From Leifsonia sp. EB41 (lineage in GTDB: Bacteria > Actinomycetota > Actinomycetes > Actinomycetales > Microbacteriaceae), in NCBI RefSeq assembly GCF_041262565.1, contig NZ_JBGCCJ010000001.1, forward strand, positions 1,612,001-1,676,000: 64,000 nucleotides of DNA. Reading direction: 5' to 3'. Positions 49,950 through 58,333 of this stretch are shown piece by piece; the stretch's first letter is position 1, and each line of letters opens with the position of its first letter. The notes under the pieces were generated by a model. The model did not search any database and was not told the DNA's origin. It worked only from the letters and a program-made list of their open reading frames with translations. A program made the translations under genes and the position numbers.

Positions 49950-51550
49950 GGTGTCACCTGCCTGAGGAAGAAGGACTGGGTCGAAGCGCCCGCCGCGCAG
50001 GTCGTCGTGGTGAGCTGGCCTCCGCCTGCCGCCGTCGCGGTGGCGCAGAGAGTCGTCACGTTGCCATTGCCGTTGCCGTTCCCGTTGCCGTTGTTCCCGG
50101 TGATGGTGTTGCTGAGGGTGAACGAGCCGTCCGCCTGGAGAGTGAACGCCCACTGGGACGAGCCGTTCGCGCTGTTGGGCGAGGAGGTCACGCTGACCGG
50201 CGCGGTCCGGGAGCCGGCCCACAGGTACTGGCCGCTCGCGGGCGTGGGGAGGGCGGCGGTCACGGTGACGGTGGAGCCGGAGCCCGCGAGCTGCCAGGCC
50301 TGCGCGTCGTCCACCGGGGCGGCGCACGCCGACTGCGTGAGCACCTTCCCGCTCGCGATCGGCGACGGCACCGTGACGCACTGCCCGCTCGCGGCGTTCA
50401 CGAGCTGGTACCAGGAGCCGGAGCTGTACGACCCGGCGGCGGAGACCGCCGGTGACGAAGGCGAGACGTTGCCCGCGGCGTCGGAGGCCGTGACGGTGTA
50501 TCGGTGGAGGCCGACGGTCAGCCCGGTGTCTGTGTAGGTGGTGGTCGCGCCGCCCACCGTGGCGATCGCCGTGCCGTCGCGGGACACCGTGTAGGCGCTC
50601 ACGCCGACGTTGTCGGTCGCCGCGAACGACAGCGTGGCGGTGGAGGCGGTGGTCCCGGTGAGCGCGAGCGTCGGCGTCGTCGGGGCGGTGCGGTCGACCG
50701 ACAGGCTCGCGGCCGGTGACGTGAGCAGCACGGCGTCGCGCGCGTAAACGGTGTACGTGTACGACGTGTTCGCGGCGGCGCCCGTGTCCGTGAACGAGGT
50801 GGAAGTCGTGGATCCTATGGACGCGGTCGTCCCTGACCGGTAGACGTCATATCCCGTGACGCCGACGTTGTCGGTCGCGGCCGTCCACGAGAGCGCGACG
50901 GGCGTCGACGTCGAGGTTCGCGCAGACAGGCCGGTCGGCGCGGACGGCGCGATGTCGTCCACGAAGGTCTGCGCGATGCTCGCGGATGCCGAAGCGCTCC
51001 AGGTCGTCCCGGCAGCCACCGTCGCGGAGAAGACCACGTTCACCGCGGAGCCGCTCGCGATCCCCGGCGCGGACGCCACGTTCATGGTCTCGCGGACGCA
51101 GAACGCGGCCGATGCGCCAGCGGACAGGGCGCCTGTCGTCTGCCCGAGCGCGCCCAGGCCGGCCAGGGTGCCAGTGTACGACCCGGACGGCGGAGTGGCC
51201 GTGGACGTGCAGGAGGCAGCGCCGGCGGCGGGCCACGCGATCACGCCGATCGAGGAGGCGAGGGCGGGAGACGTCCCGGACGCGAGCGTCGCGGCGGCGC
51301 CGAACGTCGCATCGACGTTTCCGGTGTTCGTCACGACCACACCTCCCGTGGTGGTGGTGTGCCCGGTCTTGAAGACGGTGTCGAACGGCTGCGGGATCGT
51401 CACGCTCACCGCGACGGTGGCGGCGGTGATCGCCCCGGCCTTCGCGGCGGCGACGCCGTTCCACAGTGCGAGCGTGCCGGCTCCCGGCATCAGCAGGAAC
51501 GTGACCAGCGCCGCGCCGGCGGCGGTCAGGGGGAGGGCGAAGCGCTTCAT
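49946..51550 (-). CDS. Alternate-signal exported protein with FN3 and lectin-like domains
   Basis: A 534-residue protein from the ATG at 51548-51550 (GAAGGGAC upstream). The N-terminal signal MKRFALPLTAAGAALVTFLLMPGAGTLALWNGVAAAKAG shares the G-A-G-T-x-A-L-W-N-G element with the next gene, the mark of SipW-dependent alternate signal peptides. A TasA-like beta domain (about 40-205) with two cysteines is followed by two FN3 modules (about 210-385; SAPTGLSARTSTSTPVALSWTAATDNVGVTGYDVYRSG and APTTPTLALTGTTASTATLSFAATDNVGVSAYTV). A C-terminal region (QLVNAASGQCVTVPS, ALPTPASGQYLWAG) resembles ricin-type lectins. A Gly/Asn repeat lies near the end. Likely a surface or biofilm-type component. Confidence 0.8.
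   Translation of the reverse strand: MKRFALPLTAAGAALVTFLLMPGAGTLALWNGVAAAKAGAITAATVAVSVTIPQPFDTVFKTGHTTTTGGVVVTNTGNVDATFGAAATLASGTSPALASSIGVIAWPAAGAASCTSTATPPSGSYTGTLAGLGALGQTTGALSAGASAAFCVRETMNVASAPGIASGSAVNVVFSATVAAGTTWSASASASIAQTFVDDIAPSAPTGLSARTSTSTPVALSWTAATDNVGVTGYDVYRSGTTASIGSTTSTSFTDTGAAANTSYTYTVYARDAVLLTSPAASLSVDRTAPTTPTLALTGTTASTATLSFAATDNVGVSAYTVSRDGTAIATVGGATTTYTDTGLTVGLHRYTVTASDAAGNVSPSSPAVSAAGSYSSGSWYQLVNAASGQCVTVPSPIASGKVLTQSACAAPVDDAQAWQLAGSGSTVTVTAALPTPASGQYLWAGSRTAPVSVTSSPNSANGSSQWAFTLQADGSFTLSNTITGNNGNGNGNGNGNVTTLCATATAAGGGQLTTTTCAAGASTQSFFLRQVTP
50055..50100. repeat. Hexanucleotide repeat tract encoding Gly-Asn
   Basis: Imperfect (TTGCCG)n runs on the plus strand; on the coding strand they give alternating Asn-Gly residues (about NGNGNGNGNGN). 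The unit length keeps the reading frame, so copy-number change would alter protein length only. Confidence 0.7.
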
Positions 51551-51589
51551 GTCCCTTCGCACCTCCCCCGGCTCCGCTCGTGCGCGTGC

Positions 51590-52171
51590 TTACTGCTGGG
51601 CCAGCTTGAACCCGAGCGCGCTCAGGTTGACGGTGCCGCCCTGCGCGACCGTGCCGGTCGTCGCGGGGTCGAACGGCAGCGTCACGGAGACGGTCAGCAC
51701 CTTGGTGCCGGTGGTCCCGCTGACGTTGTAGGTGTTCGCGGCGGAACCCGCGGTGACGCCGGTCGGCAGCGGCGCACCGACGACGACGGTCATCCCGCTC
51801 GTGAGCGCCGTGACGAGGGCGGCGCTGGCCGGGGAGGCGTCTCCGGCCTTGATCGACGTCGGGTCGACGCTGAGGACGGCGGAGAGGTTGTCGCCGGTGG
51901 CGGTGACGTCCACCTTCTGCGTGAAGGTCAAGACGTCGCCAGGCACGGCGCGGAAGTTCGCGATGTTCGGGATAGCAGTGGCCGAACCGGAGCCGTGCAC
52001 CACGCTCCACGTGCCCGCCGCGGCGTCGGCCGCGATGGTCATCGTTCCGGACTGGACGGAGCCGGCCGCGGCGCTGGCCGAGCCGTTCCACAGCGCGAAG
52101 GTGCCCGCGCCGCTGAGGAGAAGGAGGATGCCGGCCGCGCCGGCGATCGCGCCCTTGGCGAACCTGTTCAT
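51590..52171 (-). CDS. Alternate signal-mediated exported protein (TasA/CalY-like)
   Basis: A 193-residue exported protein. The signal region MNRFAKGAIAGAAGILLLLSGAGTFALWNGSASAAAG carries the SGAGTFALWNG motif of the TIGR04089-type alternate signal family. The mature part is a beta-rich domain (TMTIAADAAAGTWSVVHG, ANFRAVPGDVLTFTQKVDVTATGDNLSAVLSVD) close in shape to TasA/camelysin fibre subunits. It is the first gene of the operon that ends in sipW. Weak Shine-Dalgarno; a structured leader lies upstream. Confidence 0.85.
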   Translation of the reverse strand: MNRFAKGAIAGAAGILLLLSGAGTFALWNGSASAAAGSVQSGTMTIAADAAAGTWSVVHGSGSATAIPNIANFRAVPGDVLTFTQKVDVTATGDNLSAVLSVDPTSIKAGDASPASAALVTALTSGMTVVVGAPLPTGVTAGSAANTYNVSGTTGTKVLTVSVTLPFDPATTGTVAQGGTVNLSALGFKLAQQ

Positions 52172-52478
52172 GGGACGTGCTCACAATCTGTTCGGAGCGT
52201 CGTCCCACGCAGCGCAGGGGTCAGCACACGTGCGACGACGCACGTGTGTTGCGGCCCCGACGTCGCTAGGTCGACGTTCGAGCTGAATCCTCCGGTCTCC
52301 CGGAGGGTGGTGCACGAGGGGAGGGTCGGGTTCCACTCGGTGGGCCACCCGCGACCAGATTGTCGGGTAGGTCACGTCGGCCCACTTCGGACGATACCGG
52401 TCCTCATATTGGAGGACAAGAATCTCCGCGCACCCAGATCAGGGGTCATGCCGGGTAGCATGCGCCCGGGAGGACGCG
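52172..52478. other. 307-bp divergent intergenic region with two leader hairpins
   Basis: No gene is seen. A palindrome with 10-bp arms, cacacgtgcg (52225-52234) and cgcacgtgtg (52239-52248), lies about 54 bp upstream of the alternate-signal gene. A second hairpin, cctccgg (52289-52295) and ccggagg (52300-52306), has a 4-base loop that reads GAGA on the minus strand (GNRA type). Both could be operators or 5' leader structures for the SipW operon. For the plus-strand DUF2127 gene, TAGCAT (52457-52462) is a possible -10 box. Confidence 0.55.
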
Positions 52479-53009
52479 ATGCGGGAAAGGGTGCTCGACC
52501 TGGTGTTCCTCGTCGGCGTGCTGTTCAAAGGGCTCGACGGCCTGGTGGAGCTGGTGGGCGGGGTCCTGCTGCTGTTCGCTACGCCGGCCGCACTGCTCAG
52601 CGCCGCCAACCGGGTGACAGCGGAGGAGCTGTCGGAGGACCCGCACGACCTCATCGCCAACCTGATCGTCCACGGCGCAGCCCACGTCCACGCCGGGGGC
52701 GTGCTGTTCGTCGCCGCGTACCTGCTGCTGCACGGCGTCGTGAAGCTGGCGATCGTGGTCGCGCTGCTGGTCGGGTCGCGCCGGGTCTACCCGTGGGCGA
52801 TGGCCGCGCTGGGCGTGTTCCTGATCTTCCAGCTCTACGAACTGGTGACGAAGCCCTCCGTGGGGGTGGCGGTCCTGACGGTGTTCGACGCCGTCATCAT
52901 CTGGCTGACCTGGCGGGAGTGGCGGCGCGGGCGCGAGCTGCGGACGACGTGGCGGGGGACGGTGGACTGGGTGTTCAGGCGGCCGCCGCCACCAGACCCA
53001 GCTCGCTGA
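52479..53009 (+). CDS. DUF2127 family membrane protein
   Basis: A 176-residue polytopic protein: VLDLVFLVGVLFKGLDGLVELVGGVLLLF, HVHAGGVLFVAAYLLLHGVVKLAIVVALL, YPWAMAALGVFLIFQLYELV and VAVLTVFDAVIIWLTWREWRRGRE match DUF2127, a four-helix membrane family of unknown function. GGGAGGA lies 4-5 bp before the ATG. The 3' end overlaps gntK by 35 bp in a convergent arrangement. Confidence 0.87.
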   Translation: MRERVLDLVFLVGVLFKGLDGLVELVGGVLLLFATPAALLSAANRVTAEELSEDPHDLIANLIVHGAAHVHAGGVLFVAAYLLLHGVVKLAIVVALLVGSRRVYPWAMAALGVFLIFQLYELVTKPSVGVAVLTVFDAVIIWLTWREWRRGRELRTTWRGTVDWVFRRPPPPDPAR

Positions 53010-53514
53010 GGATCCCGGCCACGATCGCCTCCGGCTCCGCGTCGATGTCGACGGTCACGGCCGCCTCGTCCGGCTGCGGCGGCTCGAGGGTCCGGAGCTG
53101 GGAGTCCAGCATCCCGGGCTTCATGAAGTGGCCGCTGCGCGCGGCGATGCGGCTCTCGAGCAGGTCGCGCGTGCCCGCCAGGTAGGCGAAGACCACGCCC
53201 TTCCCGCGGAGGACGTCACGGTAGCGCCGGGCGAGCGCCGAGCAGGCGACCACCAGCGGCCTCCCGGCCGCGGCGCCCTCGCGGACGCGGTCCGCGATGG
53301 CCGCGAGCCAGGGAGCACGGTCGGCGTCGTCGAGCGGGACGCCTGCGCTCATGCGCTCGACGTTGCGGGCGGGGTGGAGGCTGTCGCCCTCCAGCAGGTC
53401 CCAGCCCAGCCGGTCGGCGAGGAGGGCGGCGACGGTGGACTTGCCGCAGCCCGCGACACCCATGACGACGATCGTGCTCGGCACGACAACGGTGCTCGCC
53501 TGGCTCGCGGGCAT
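52975..53514 (-). CDS. gntK: Gluconokinase
   Basis: A 179-residue P-loop kinase that phosphorylates gluconate to 6-phosphogluconate. Walker A GVAGCGKSTVAALLADRLGW, EGDSLHPARNVERMSAGVPLDDADRAPWLAAIAD, VVACSALARRYRDVLRG and RSGHFMKPGMLDSQLRTLEPPQPDE are the GntK signature blocks. It ends one base before the gntP start side (1-bp gap to 53516), so the two are coupled on the minus strand in the order gntP-gntK. Confidence 0.95.
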   Translation of the reverse strand: MPASQASTVVVPSTIVVMGVAGCGKSTVAALLADRLGWDLLEGDSLHPARNVERMSAGVPLDDADRAPWLAAIADRVREGAAAGRPLVVACSALARRYRDVLRGKGVVFAYLAGTRDLLESRIAARSGHFMKPGMLDSQLRTLEPPQPDEAAVTVDIDAEPEAIVAGILSELGLVAAAA

Positions 53515-53515
53515 G

Positions 53516-54952
53516 TCAGCCGCCGATGACCAGGGCGATCACCAGCGTCCCGGCGAGGCCGACGACCGACGCGATGCACTCCAGGACGGTCCAGCTCCGC
53601 AGCGTCTGCGGGACACTGAGGCCCAGGTACTCCTTGACCAGCCAGAACCCGGCGTCGTTGACGTGCGAGAGGAACAGCGAGCCGGAGCCGATCGCGAGCA
53701 CAAGCAGCGACACCATCGGGGTCGACAGGTGCGCTGCGAGCGGCACCATGATGCCGGCCGCGGTGACCGTGGCGACCGTCGCCGAGCCGGTGGCGACGCG
53801 GATGAGCGCCGCGATGAACCAGGCGAGCAGCAGGATGCCGATGCCGTTGCTGCCGTGCGCGAACGAGGCGATGACCTGGCCGATGCCGGTGTCGATGAGC
53901 ACCTGCTTGAAGCCGCCGCCTGCGCCGACGATGAGCAGGATGCCGGCGATCGGAGGCAGGGACGAGGTGAGGCTGTCCTGCAGCGACTTTCGGTTCATGC
54001 CGGCCGGGATGCCGAGCAGGAAGAAGCCGCCGAGCACGGCGATGGTCAGCGCGATGGCGGGCGTTCCGAGGAAGTCGAGGATCAGCTTCCACTCGGCGGT
54101 GGATCTCGAGGCGGTGATGTCGCCGAGAGCCTTGCCGAGCATGAGCACGACGGGGAGCAGGATGCTGATGAGCGCGAGGGCGAACGACGGGCGCTTGCGC
54201 CCGACCGCGGCGTCGCTGTCGCCCTCTTCGCCCTCGGTGCCGAGGAAGAGGCCCGGGACGTCTACGGGCACCCACTTGGCGGCGAAGCGGCTGAACACCG
54301 GGCCGGCGAGGATGATGACCGGGATGGCGACGAGCACGCCGAAGGCGAGGGTGACGCCGAGGTTCGCGCCGAGCGCGCCGATGGCCACGAGCGGGCCGGG
54401 GTGCGGCGGGACCAGGCCGTGCATGGCCGAAAGGCCGGCGATGGCCGGGAGCGCGACGCGCATCAGCGGCAGCTTCGACCGGCGGGTGACCAGGATGATC
54501 ACCGGGATGAGCAGCACGAGGCCGATCTCGAAGAACATCGGCAGGCCGATGATCGCGCCGACGAGGCCCATCACCCAGGGCAGGGCACGGACGCTCGTGC
54601 GAGACACCAGCGTGTCGACGATGCGGTCGGCGCCGCCGGAGTCGGCGAGCAGTTTGCCGTACATCGCGCCGAGGGCGATGAGGATGCCGACGCTGCCCTC
54701 CGTCGCGCCGAAGCCGGTGATGAAGCTCGTGGTGGCGGCGTCGGCGGCCATCCCGGCGACCAGGCCGGTGACGAGCGAGCCGAGGAGCAGGGAGAGGAAC
54801 GGGTGGATCCGCAGCCAGGTGATGAGGACGACGATGACGGCGACGCCGACGACGGCGGCGAGGATCAGCTGCGGCTCGGAGGAAGCCGGATGGGGCGCGG
54901 GCGTCGCGGCGGCCGCGGCGACGCGGAGCGCGCTGGACAGGACGGAGATCAT
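53516..54952 (-). CDS. gntP: GntP family gluconate:proton symporter
   Basis: A 478-residue permease with about 12-14 transmembrane segments. Family motifs include AVVGVAVIVVLITWLRIHPFLSLLLGSLVTGLVAGM, GFGATEGSVGILIALGAMYGKLLADSGGADRIVDTLV, PPHPGPLVAIGALGANLGVTL and SGSLFLSHVNDAGFWLVKEYLGLSV. It imports gluconate for GntK. The second ATG at 54950-54952 has AAGGA at the right distance and is preferred to the ATG at 54958. Confidence 0.93.
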   Translation of the reverse strand: MISVLSSALRVAAAAATPAPHPASSEPQLILAAVVGVAVIVVLITWLRIHPFLSLLLGSLVTGLVAGMAADAATTSFITGFGATEGSVGILIALGAMYGKLLADSGGADRIVDTLVSRTSVRALPWVMGLVGAIIGLPMFFEIGLVLLIPVIILVTRRSKLPLMRVALPAIAGLSAMHGLVPPHPGPLVAIGALGANLGVTLAFGVLVAIPVIILAGPVFSRFAAKWVPVDVPGLFLGTEGEEGDSDAAVGRKRPSFALALISILLPVVLMLGKALGDITASRSTAEWKLILDFLGTPAIALTIAVLGGFFLLGIPAGMNRKSLQDSLTSSLPPIAGILLIVGAGGGFKQVLIDTGIGQVIASFAHGSNGIGILLLAWFIAALIRVATGSATVATVTAAGIMVPLAAHLSTPMVSLLVLAIGSGSLFLSHVNDAGFWLVKEYLGLSVPQTLRSWTVLECIASVVGLAGTLVIALVIGG

Positions 54953-55096
54953 GAGCATCCTTGGTCAGTGATGGAACGTGTGCTCGGCCACCCTACAGAT
55001 AAATCAGGTAAATACGAAGTTGCCATCGTTTTCATAAGTATTAATCACGTTCACTGGGTGTTTGATCGCACGTAAGGAATCCTCGATAATGAGGGA

Positions 55097-55792
55097 ATGC
55101 CTCCCACGGACTCCCTCCACGAGCTGGCCATCGAGTCCGTCGGCAGTCGCATCGTCACCGGCGAGATCGCGCCGGGCTCGGTGCTCACGCCCGAGAACCT
55201 CGGCATCTCGCGCACCGTCCTCCGGGAGTGCATCCGGGTGCTGGAGGCGCTCGGCCTGGTGCAGGCCAAGCGACGCCGCGGAACGGTCGTCCAGCCGGTG
55301 ACCGAGTGGCGCGTGCTCGACCCGCGGGTGATCGCCTGGCGCCTCGCCGGCCCCGACCGCCTCGCCGCGCTCGGCAACCTGAGCGAGCTGCGCCTGGCGA
55401 TCGAGCCCGTGGCCGCCCGCCTCGCCAGCGTCCGCGCGACTCCCGAGCAGTGCGGCGCGCTCACGGAGGCCATCGTCGGCATGGCGTCCACCCAGCGCGC
55501 AGCCGACCACGGCGAGTACCTGGCCTACGACCAGGCCTTCCACCGCATCCTGCTGGAGGCCTCCGGCAACCCGGGCTTCCGCGCACTCAGCAAGGCGGTG
55601 GTCGAGGCGCTGTCGGGCCGGACGGCGCACGCGCTGATGCCGCACACCGCCAACCCGGAGGCGATCCGGCTGCACGAGGAGGTCGCGGGGGCGGTGCGCG
55701 CGGGGGACGGGGCGCGGGCGGAGGCGGCGATGCGGGCGATCGTCGAGGAGGCGGACGCGGCAGTGCAGGCGATGGCGCGGGAGGGCCGCTGA
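55097..55792 (+). CDS. gntR: FadR-type GntR transcriptional regulator of gluconate genes
   Basis: A 231-residue regulator. N-terminal winged helix-turn-helix (LHELAIESVGSRIVTGEIAPGSVLTPENLGISRTVLRECIRVLEALGLVQAKRRRGTVVQP) and a C-terminal FCD domain (ERLA-type; LRLAIEPVAARLASV, EYLAYDQAFHRILLEASGNPGF, HEEVAGAVRAGDGARAEAAMRAIV) whose Asp/His residues bind metal. It is divergent from gntP-gntK and probably represses them until gluconate is present. CCTCgataatGAGG (55081-55094), just before the ATG, is a possible operator half-pair. Confidence 0.9.
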   Translation: MPPTDSLHELAIESVGSRIVTGEIAPGSVLTPENLGISRTVLRECIRVLEALGLVQAKRRRGTVVQPVTEWRVLDPRVIAWRLAGPDRLAALGNLSELRLAIEPVAARLASVRATPEQCGALTEAIVGMASTQRAADHGEYLAYDQAFHRILLEASGNPGFRALSKAVVEALSGRTAHALMPHTANPEAIRLHEEVAGAVRAGDGARAEAAMRAIVEEADAAVQAMAREGR

Positions 55793-55796
55793 GCCC

Positions 55797-57032
55797 TTAC
55801 GGCCCGGAGTTCGAGACGTCGTGCTCGAGCTGCTTGAGGTGGTCGCCGAGCGTGCCGCCGACCGCCGGGTAGGACTTCACCGGGTCCGGTGGCGGCTGAC
55901 CTCCCCCGATCATCGCGCCGAGGGCGATCCCGATGACCACCACGATGAGGGCGGCGCAGGCGAGGAGGATTCCGAGGATTCCGCGGCGGACGCCGCGCAG
56001 CGGGCGGGGCATCCGGGAGGTGACGGCGGTCGTCCGGGGTGCGACCGGCTCCGGGCGGGCGCCGGGGAGGATGACGGTCGCAGCGGTGGGCTCGGGCGCC
56101 TCCTGCGCCACCTGGGCCTCGGGCGACTCATCGGGGGACGGCAGCAGCAGGGTGCGTTCCAGCCCCTCGTCGGCGTCTGCCGGCGCCGCGTCGCGCGCCA
56201 GCAGCCCGGCGAGCTCCTCCGCCACGACGGCCGCGGTCGGCCGGTGGTCCGGCTCGCGCGCCACCATCGAGCGGATCAGGCGGCGCCACTCCGGGTCGAG
56301 CGTGTCCGGCACGTCCGGGTCGCGCGACAGGCGCGCGACGGCCGACTCCACTCCGCTGCCCGGGAACTCCCGCGTGCCGGTCAGGCACTCCAGCAGGACG
56401 AGGCCCAGCGAGTACACGTCGCTCGGCGGGCCCACCGGTCGGCCGGCCGCCTGCTCGGGGCTCAGGTAGCTCGCCGTGCCGATCACGAAGCCGGTGGAGG
56501 TGATGCGCGCGTCGTCGATGAGGCGGGCGATGCCGAGGTCGGTGAGCTTCGCGTGCACGCCGGAGGACGTCGCGCTGGGGAGCAGGATGTTGGCCGGCGC
56601 GATGTCGCGGTGGACCACGCCCCGGCCGTGGATGTAGGCGAGCGCCCGCGCGACGTCCACGGCGAGCGCGGCCACCGCGGCCTCGGGCAACGGTCCCTCC
56701 TTCAGGCGCGCGCCCGCGTCGGTGCCGTCGACGAACTCCAGCACCAGGACGCCGCGGCCCTCGTCGTCCGACGTGGTGTCGAACAGGGTGACCAGCGCCG
56801 GGTGCGACAGGTTCGCCAGGAGCTTGACCTCGCCCTTCTGCCGGCGCAGATCGTCGGCGGACGCGAACTCGCGGCGGAATACCTTGAGGGCCACGTCACG
56901 GCCCAGGAGCTCGTCGTGGGCGCGGAAGACCTCCGCCATGCCGCCGGAGCCGATGCGCTCCAGGAGCCGGTAGCGGTCGGCGATCCGGCCGGCGTCGGGC
57001 GCCGCGGCCGGTGTGCGACCCGTGGCGCTCAT
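55797..57032 (-). CDS. Membrane Ser/Thr protein kinase with altered catalytic-loop residues
   Basis: A 411-residue kinase. The kinase domain is about 20-275: glycine loop GSGGMAEVF (28-36), Lys50 in VALKVF, Glu68, catalytic loop HRDIAPANIL (141-150), Asp165 in DLG, activation-loop end GTASYLSPEQAAG (185-197). A Pro/Thr-rich linker, one transmembrane helix (GILGILLACAALIVVVIGIALGAMIGG, about 355-380) and a short extracellular tail follow; no PASTA repeats are present. The usual HRDxKPxN lysine is Ala145 and DFG is DLG, so activity may be weak. The ATG overlaps the lipoprotein stop by 4 bp. Confidence 0.88.
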   Translation of the reverse strand: MSATGRTPAAAPDAGRIADRYRLLERIGSGGMAEVFRAHDELLGRDVALKVFRREFASADDLRRQKGEVKLLANLSHPALVTLFDTTSDDEGRGVLVLEFVDGTDAGARLKEGPLPEAAVAALAVDVARALAYIHGRGVVHRDIAPANILLPSATSSGVHAKLTDLGIARLIDDARITSTGFVIGTASYLSPEQAAGRPVGPPSDVYSLGLVLLECLTGTREFPGSGVESAVARLSRDPDVPDTLDPEWRRLIRSMVAREPDHRPTAAVVAEELAGLLARDAAPADADEGLERTLLLPSPDESPEAQVAQEAPEPTAATVILPGARPEPVAPRTTAVTSRMPRPLRGVRRGILGILLACAALIVVVIGIALGAMIGGGQPPPDPVKSYPAVGGTLGDHLKQLEHDVSNSGP

Positions 57033-57439
57033 CCGCCGTCACCTCCGTCGCCTCCGCCCTTCTTGCCCTTGCCCTTGTTGTCGCCCTGCTGCTGCTGTTG
57101 CTGCTGGAGCTGCTGGAGCTGTTGCTGCAACTGAGCGCGGTCGGCGGCTGCCTTGAGCTGGGTGAGGTCGGCTTTGACTGTCGCGAGAGACGTCGCGATC
57201 GCATCGTGCCGGTCGGCGGCGATGGCGCCGGCCTTGAGGGCGGCGTCGTTGCGCTGCTGAAGCGAGGCGAGCTGCGTCAGCGCGCCGGCGTAGTCCTTCG
57301 CCTCCGCTGCCGTCGCCACGGCCAGCACACCGTGCTGCAGCGTGCTCGCCGTGTCGGCCGGGTACGTCGAACCCCCTGCGCAGCCGCTGAGGCCGAGCGC
57401 GAGGGCGACGGCGGCGGCCGCGATGGGTAGTCGTCTCAT
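57029..57439 (-). CDS. Gln-rich lipoprotein coupled to the kinase
   Basis: A 136-residue protein from the ATG at 57437-57439 (MRRLPIAAAAVALALGLSGCAGGSTYP). The lipobox LSGC marks a lipoprotein signal peptide with acylated Cys near residue 20. A helical region with QLASLQQRNDAALKAGAI and a Gln-rich run (about 105-122) is followed by a Lys/Gly tail (GKGKKGGGDGGDGG). Function unknown. Because its stop overlaps the kinase start, it may be a sensor or partner for that kinase. An in-frame start at 57451 adds MLQA. Confidence 0.75.
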   Translation of the reverse strand: MRRLPIAAAAVALALGLSGCAGGSTYPADTASTLQHGVLAVATAAEAKDYAGALTQLASLQQRNDAALKAGAIAADRHDAIATSLATVKADLTQLKAAADRAQLQQQLQQLQQQQQQQGDNKGKGKKGGGDGGDGG

Positions 57440-57499
57440 AGCCTGGAGCACAGTAGTCGCAGAACGGCCGGAAGTCGACCCGGGAGTCGCGCATCCGGG

Positions 57500-58303
57500 T
57501 CAGCGCCCGGCGAGCCACTCCAGGACGGCCTTGTTGAACGCCTTCGGCTGCTCCATGTTCGCCGCGTGGCCGTCGTCGTCGAGTACGACCGCCGTCGCGT
57601 CCGTGGCGAGCGCCGCCGACGCCGCCGCGTGCCCGCTGGGCCAGTACTCGCTCTCGGCGCCCGCGACGAACAGCAGCGGGATGCCGGCGGAGGCGATCGC
57701 CGGACGCCAGTCCGCGACGGCGTGGTCGTGCAACAGCGCGAGCTCGCCCGGCGTGAACTCGCGGTTCATCCCCTTCATCGCCGTCATCAGGCGCACCAGC
57801 CGCAGCCCGCGCTTCGCCATCGGCGTGCCGTGGCCGGTCTCCGGGATTCCGGTCGCGAAGTAGGTGTCGCGGTTGGCGGCGTCGTAGCCGTAGAAGCCGT
57901 ACGGCCAGCCGTCGTCGTTGAGCATCTTCGGCGTCTGGTCGATGGAGACCGCCGCGGCCACGCGCTCGGCGCCCGACTGCGCGAGGAAGGACCAGATCGT
58001 GTTCGCGCCCATCGAGCCGCCGACCAGCACGGCGTCCCGGAGGTCGAGCCCCTCCAGCACGGCGGCGACATCCCGGCCGCGGCGCACCATGTCCACCCCG
58101 TACTCCGGGTGCTCGCTGGTCCCGTGCCCGCGCAGGTCGACGGCGAGGACGCGATAGCCCGCGTCGGCGAACGCGGGCACCTGGTAGCGCCACGTGGTCG
58201 CGGGTGCCTTGAAGCCGGCGATCAGGACGGCGGGACGGCCGGCCGGGTCGCCGTACTCGGTGTAGTCGAGGCGGACTCCGTCGTCGGCGGTGAGTGAGGG
58301 CAT
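57500..58303 (-). CDS. Alpha/beta hydrolase
   Basis: A 267-residue alpha/beta-fold enzyme. Motifs: VRLDYTEYGDPAGRPAVLIAGFKAPATTWRYQVPAFADAGYRVLAVDLRGHGTSEHPEYG (oxyanion HG-like loop and strand 4), nucleophile Ser in VGGSMGANTIW, and C-terminal acid/base near LDDDGHAANMEQPKAF. It probably hydrolyses esters or enol lactones; the substrate is unknown. 30 bp downstream of the FAD oxidase in the same direction. Confidence 0.88.
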   Translation of the reverse strand: MPSLTADDGVRLDYTEYGDPAGRPAVLIAGFKAPATTWRYQVPAFADAGYRVLAVDLRGHGTSEHPEYGVDMVRRGRDVAAVLEGLDLRDAVLVGGSMGANTIWSFLAQSGAERVAAAVSIDQTPKMLNDDGWPYGFYGYDAANRDTYFATGIPETGHGTPMAKRGLRLVRLMTAMKGMNREFTPGELALLHDHAVADWRPAIASAGIPLLFVAGAESEYWPSGHAAASAALATDATAVVLDDDGHAANMEQPKAFNKAVLEWLAGR

Positions 58304-58333
58304 GGGGCGCCTTTCGGTCGGGTGGGCGGGAGG

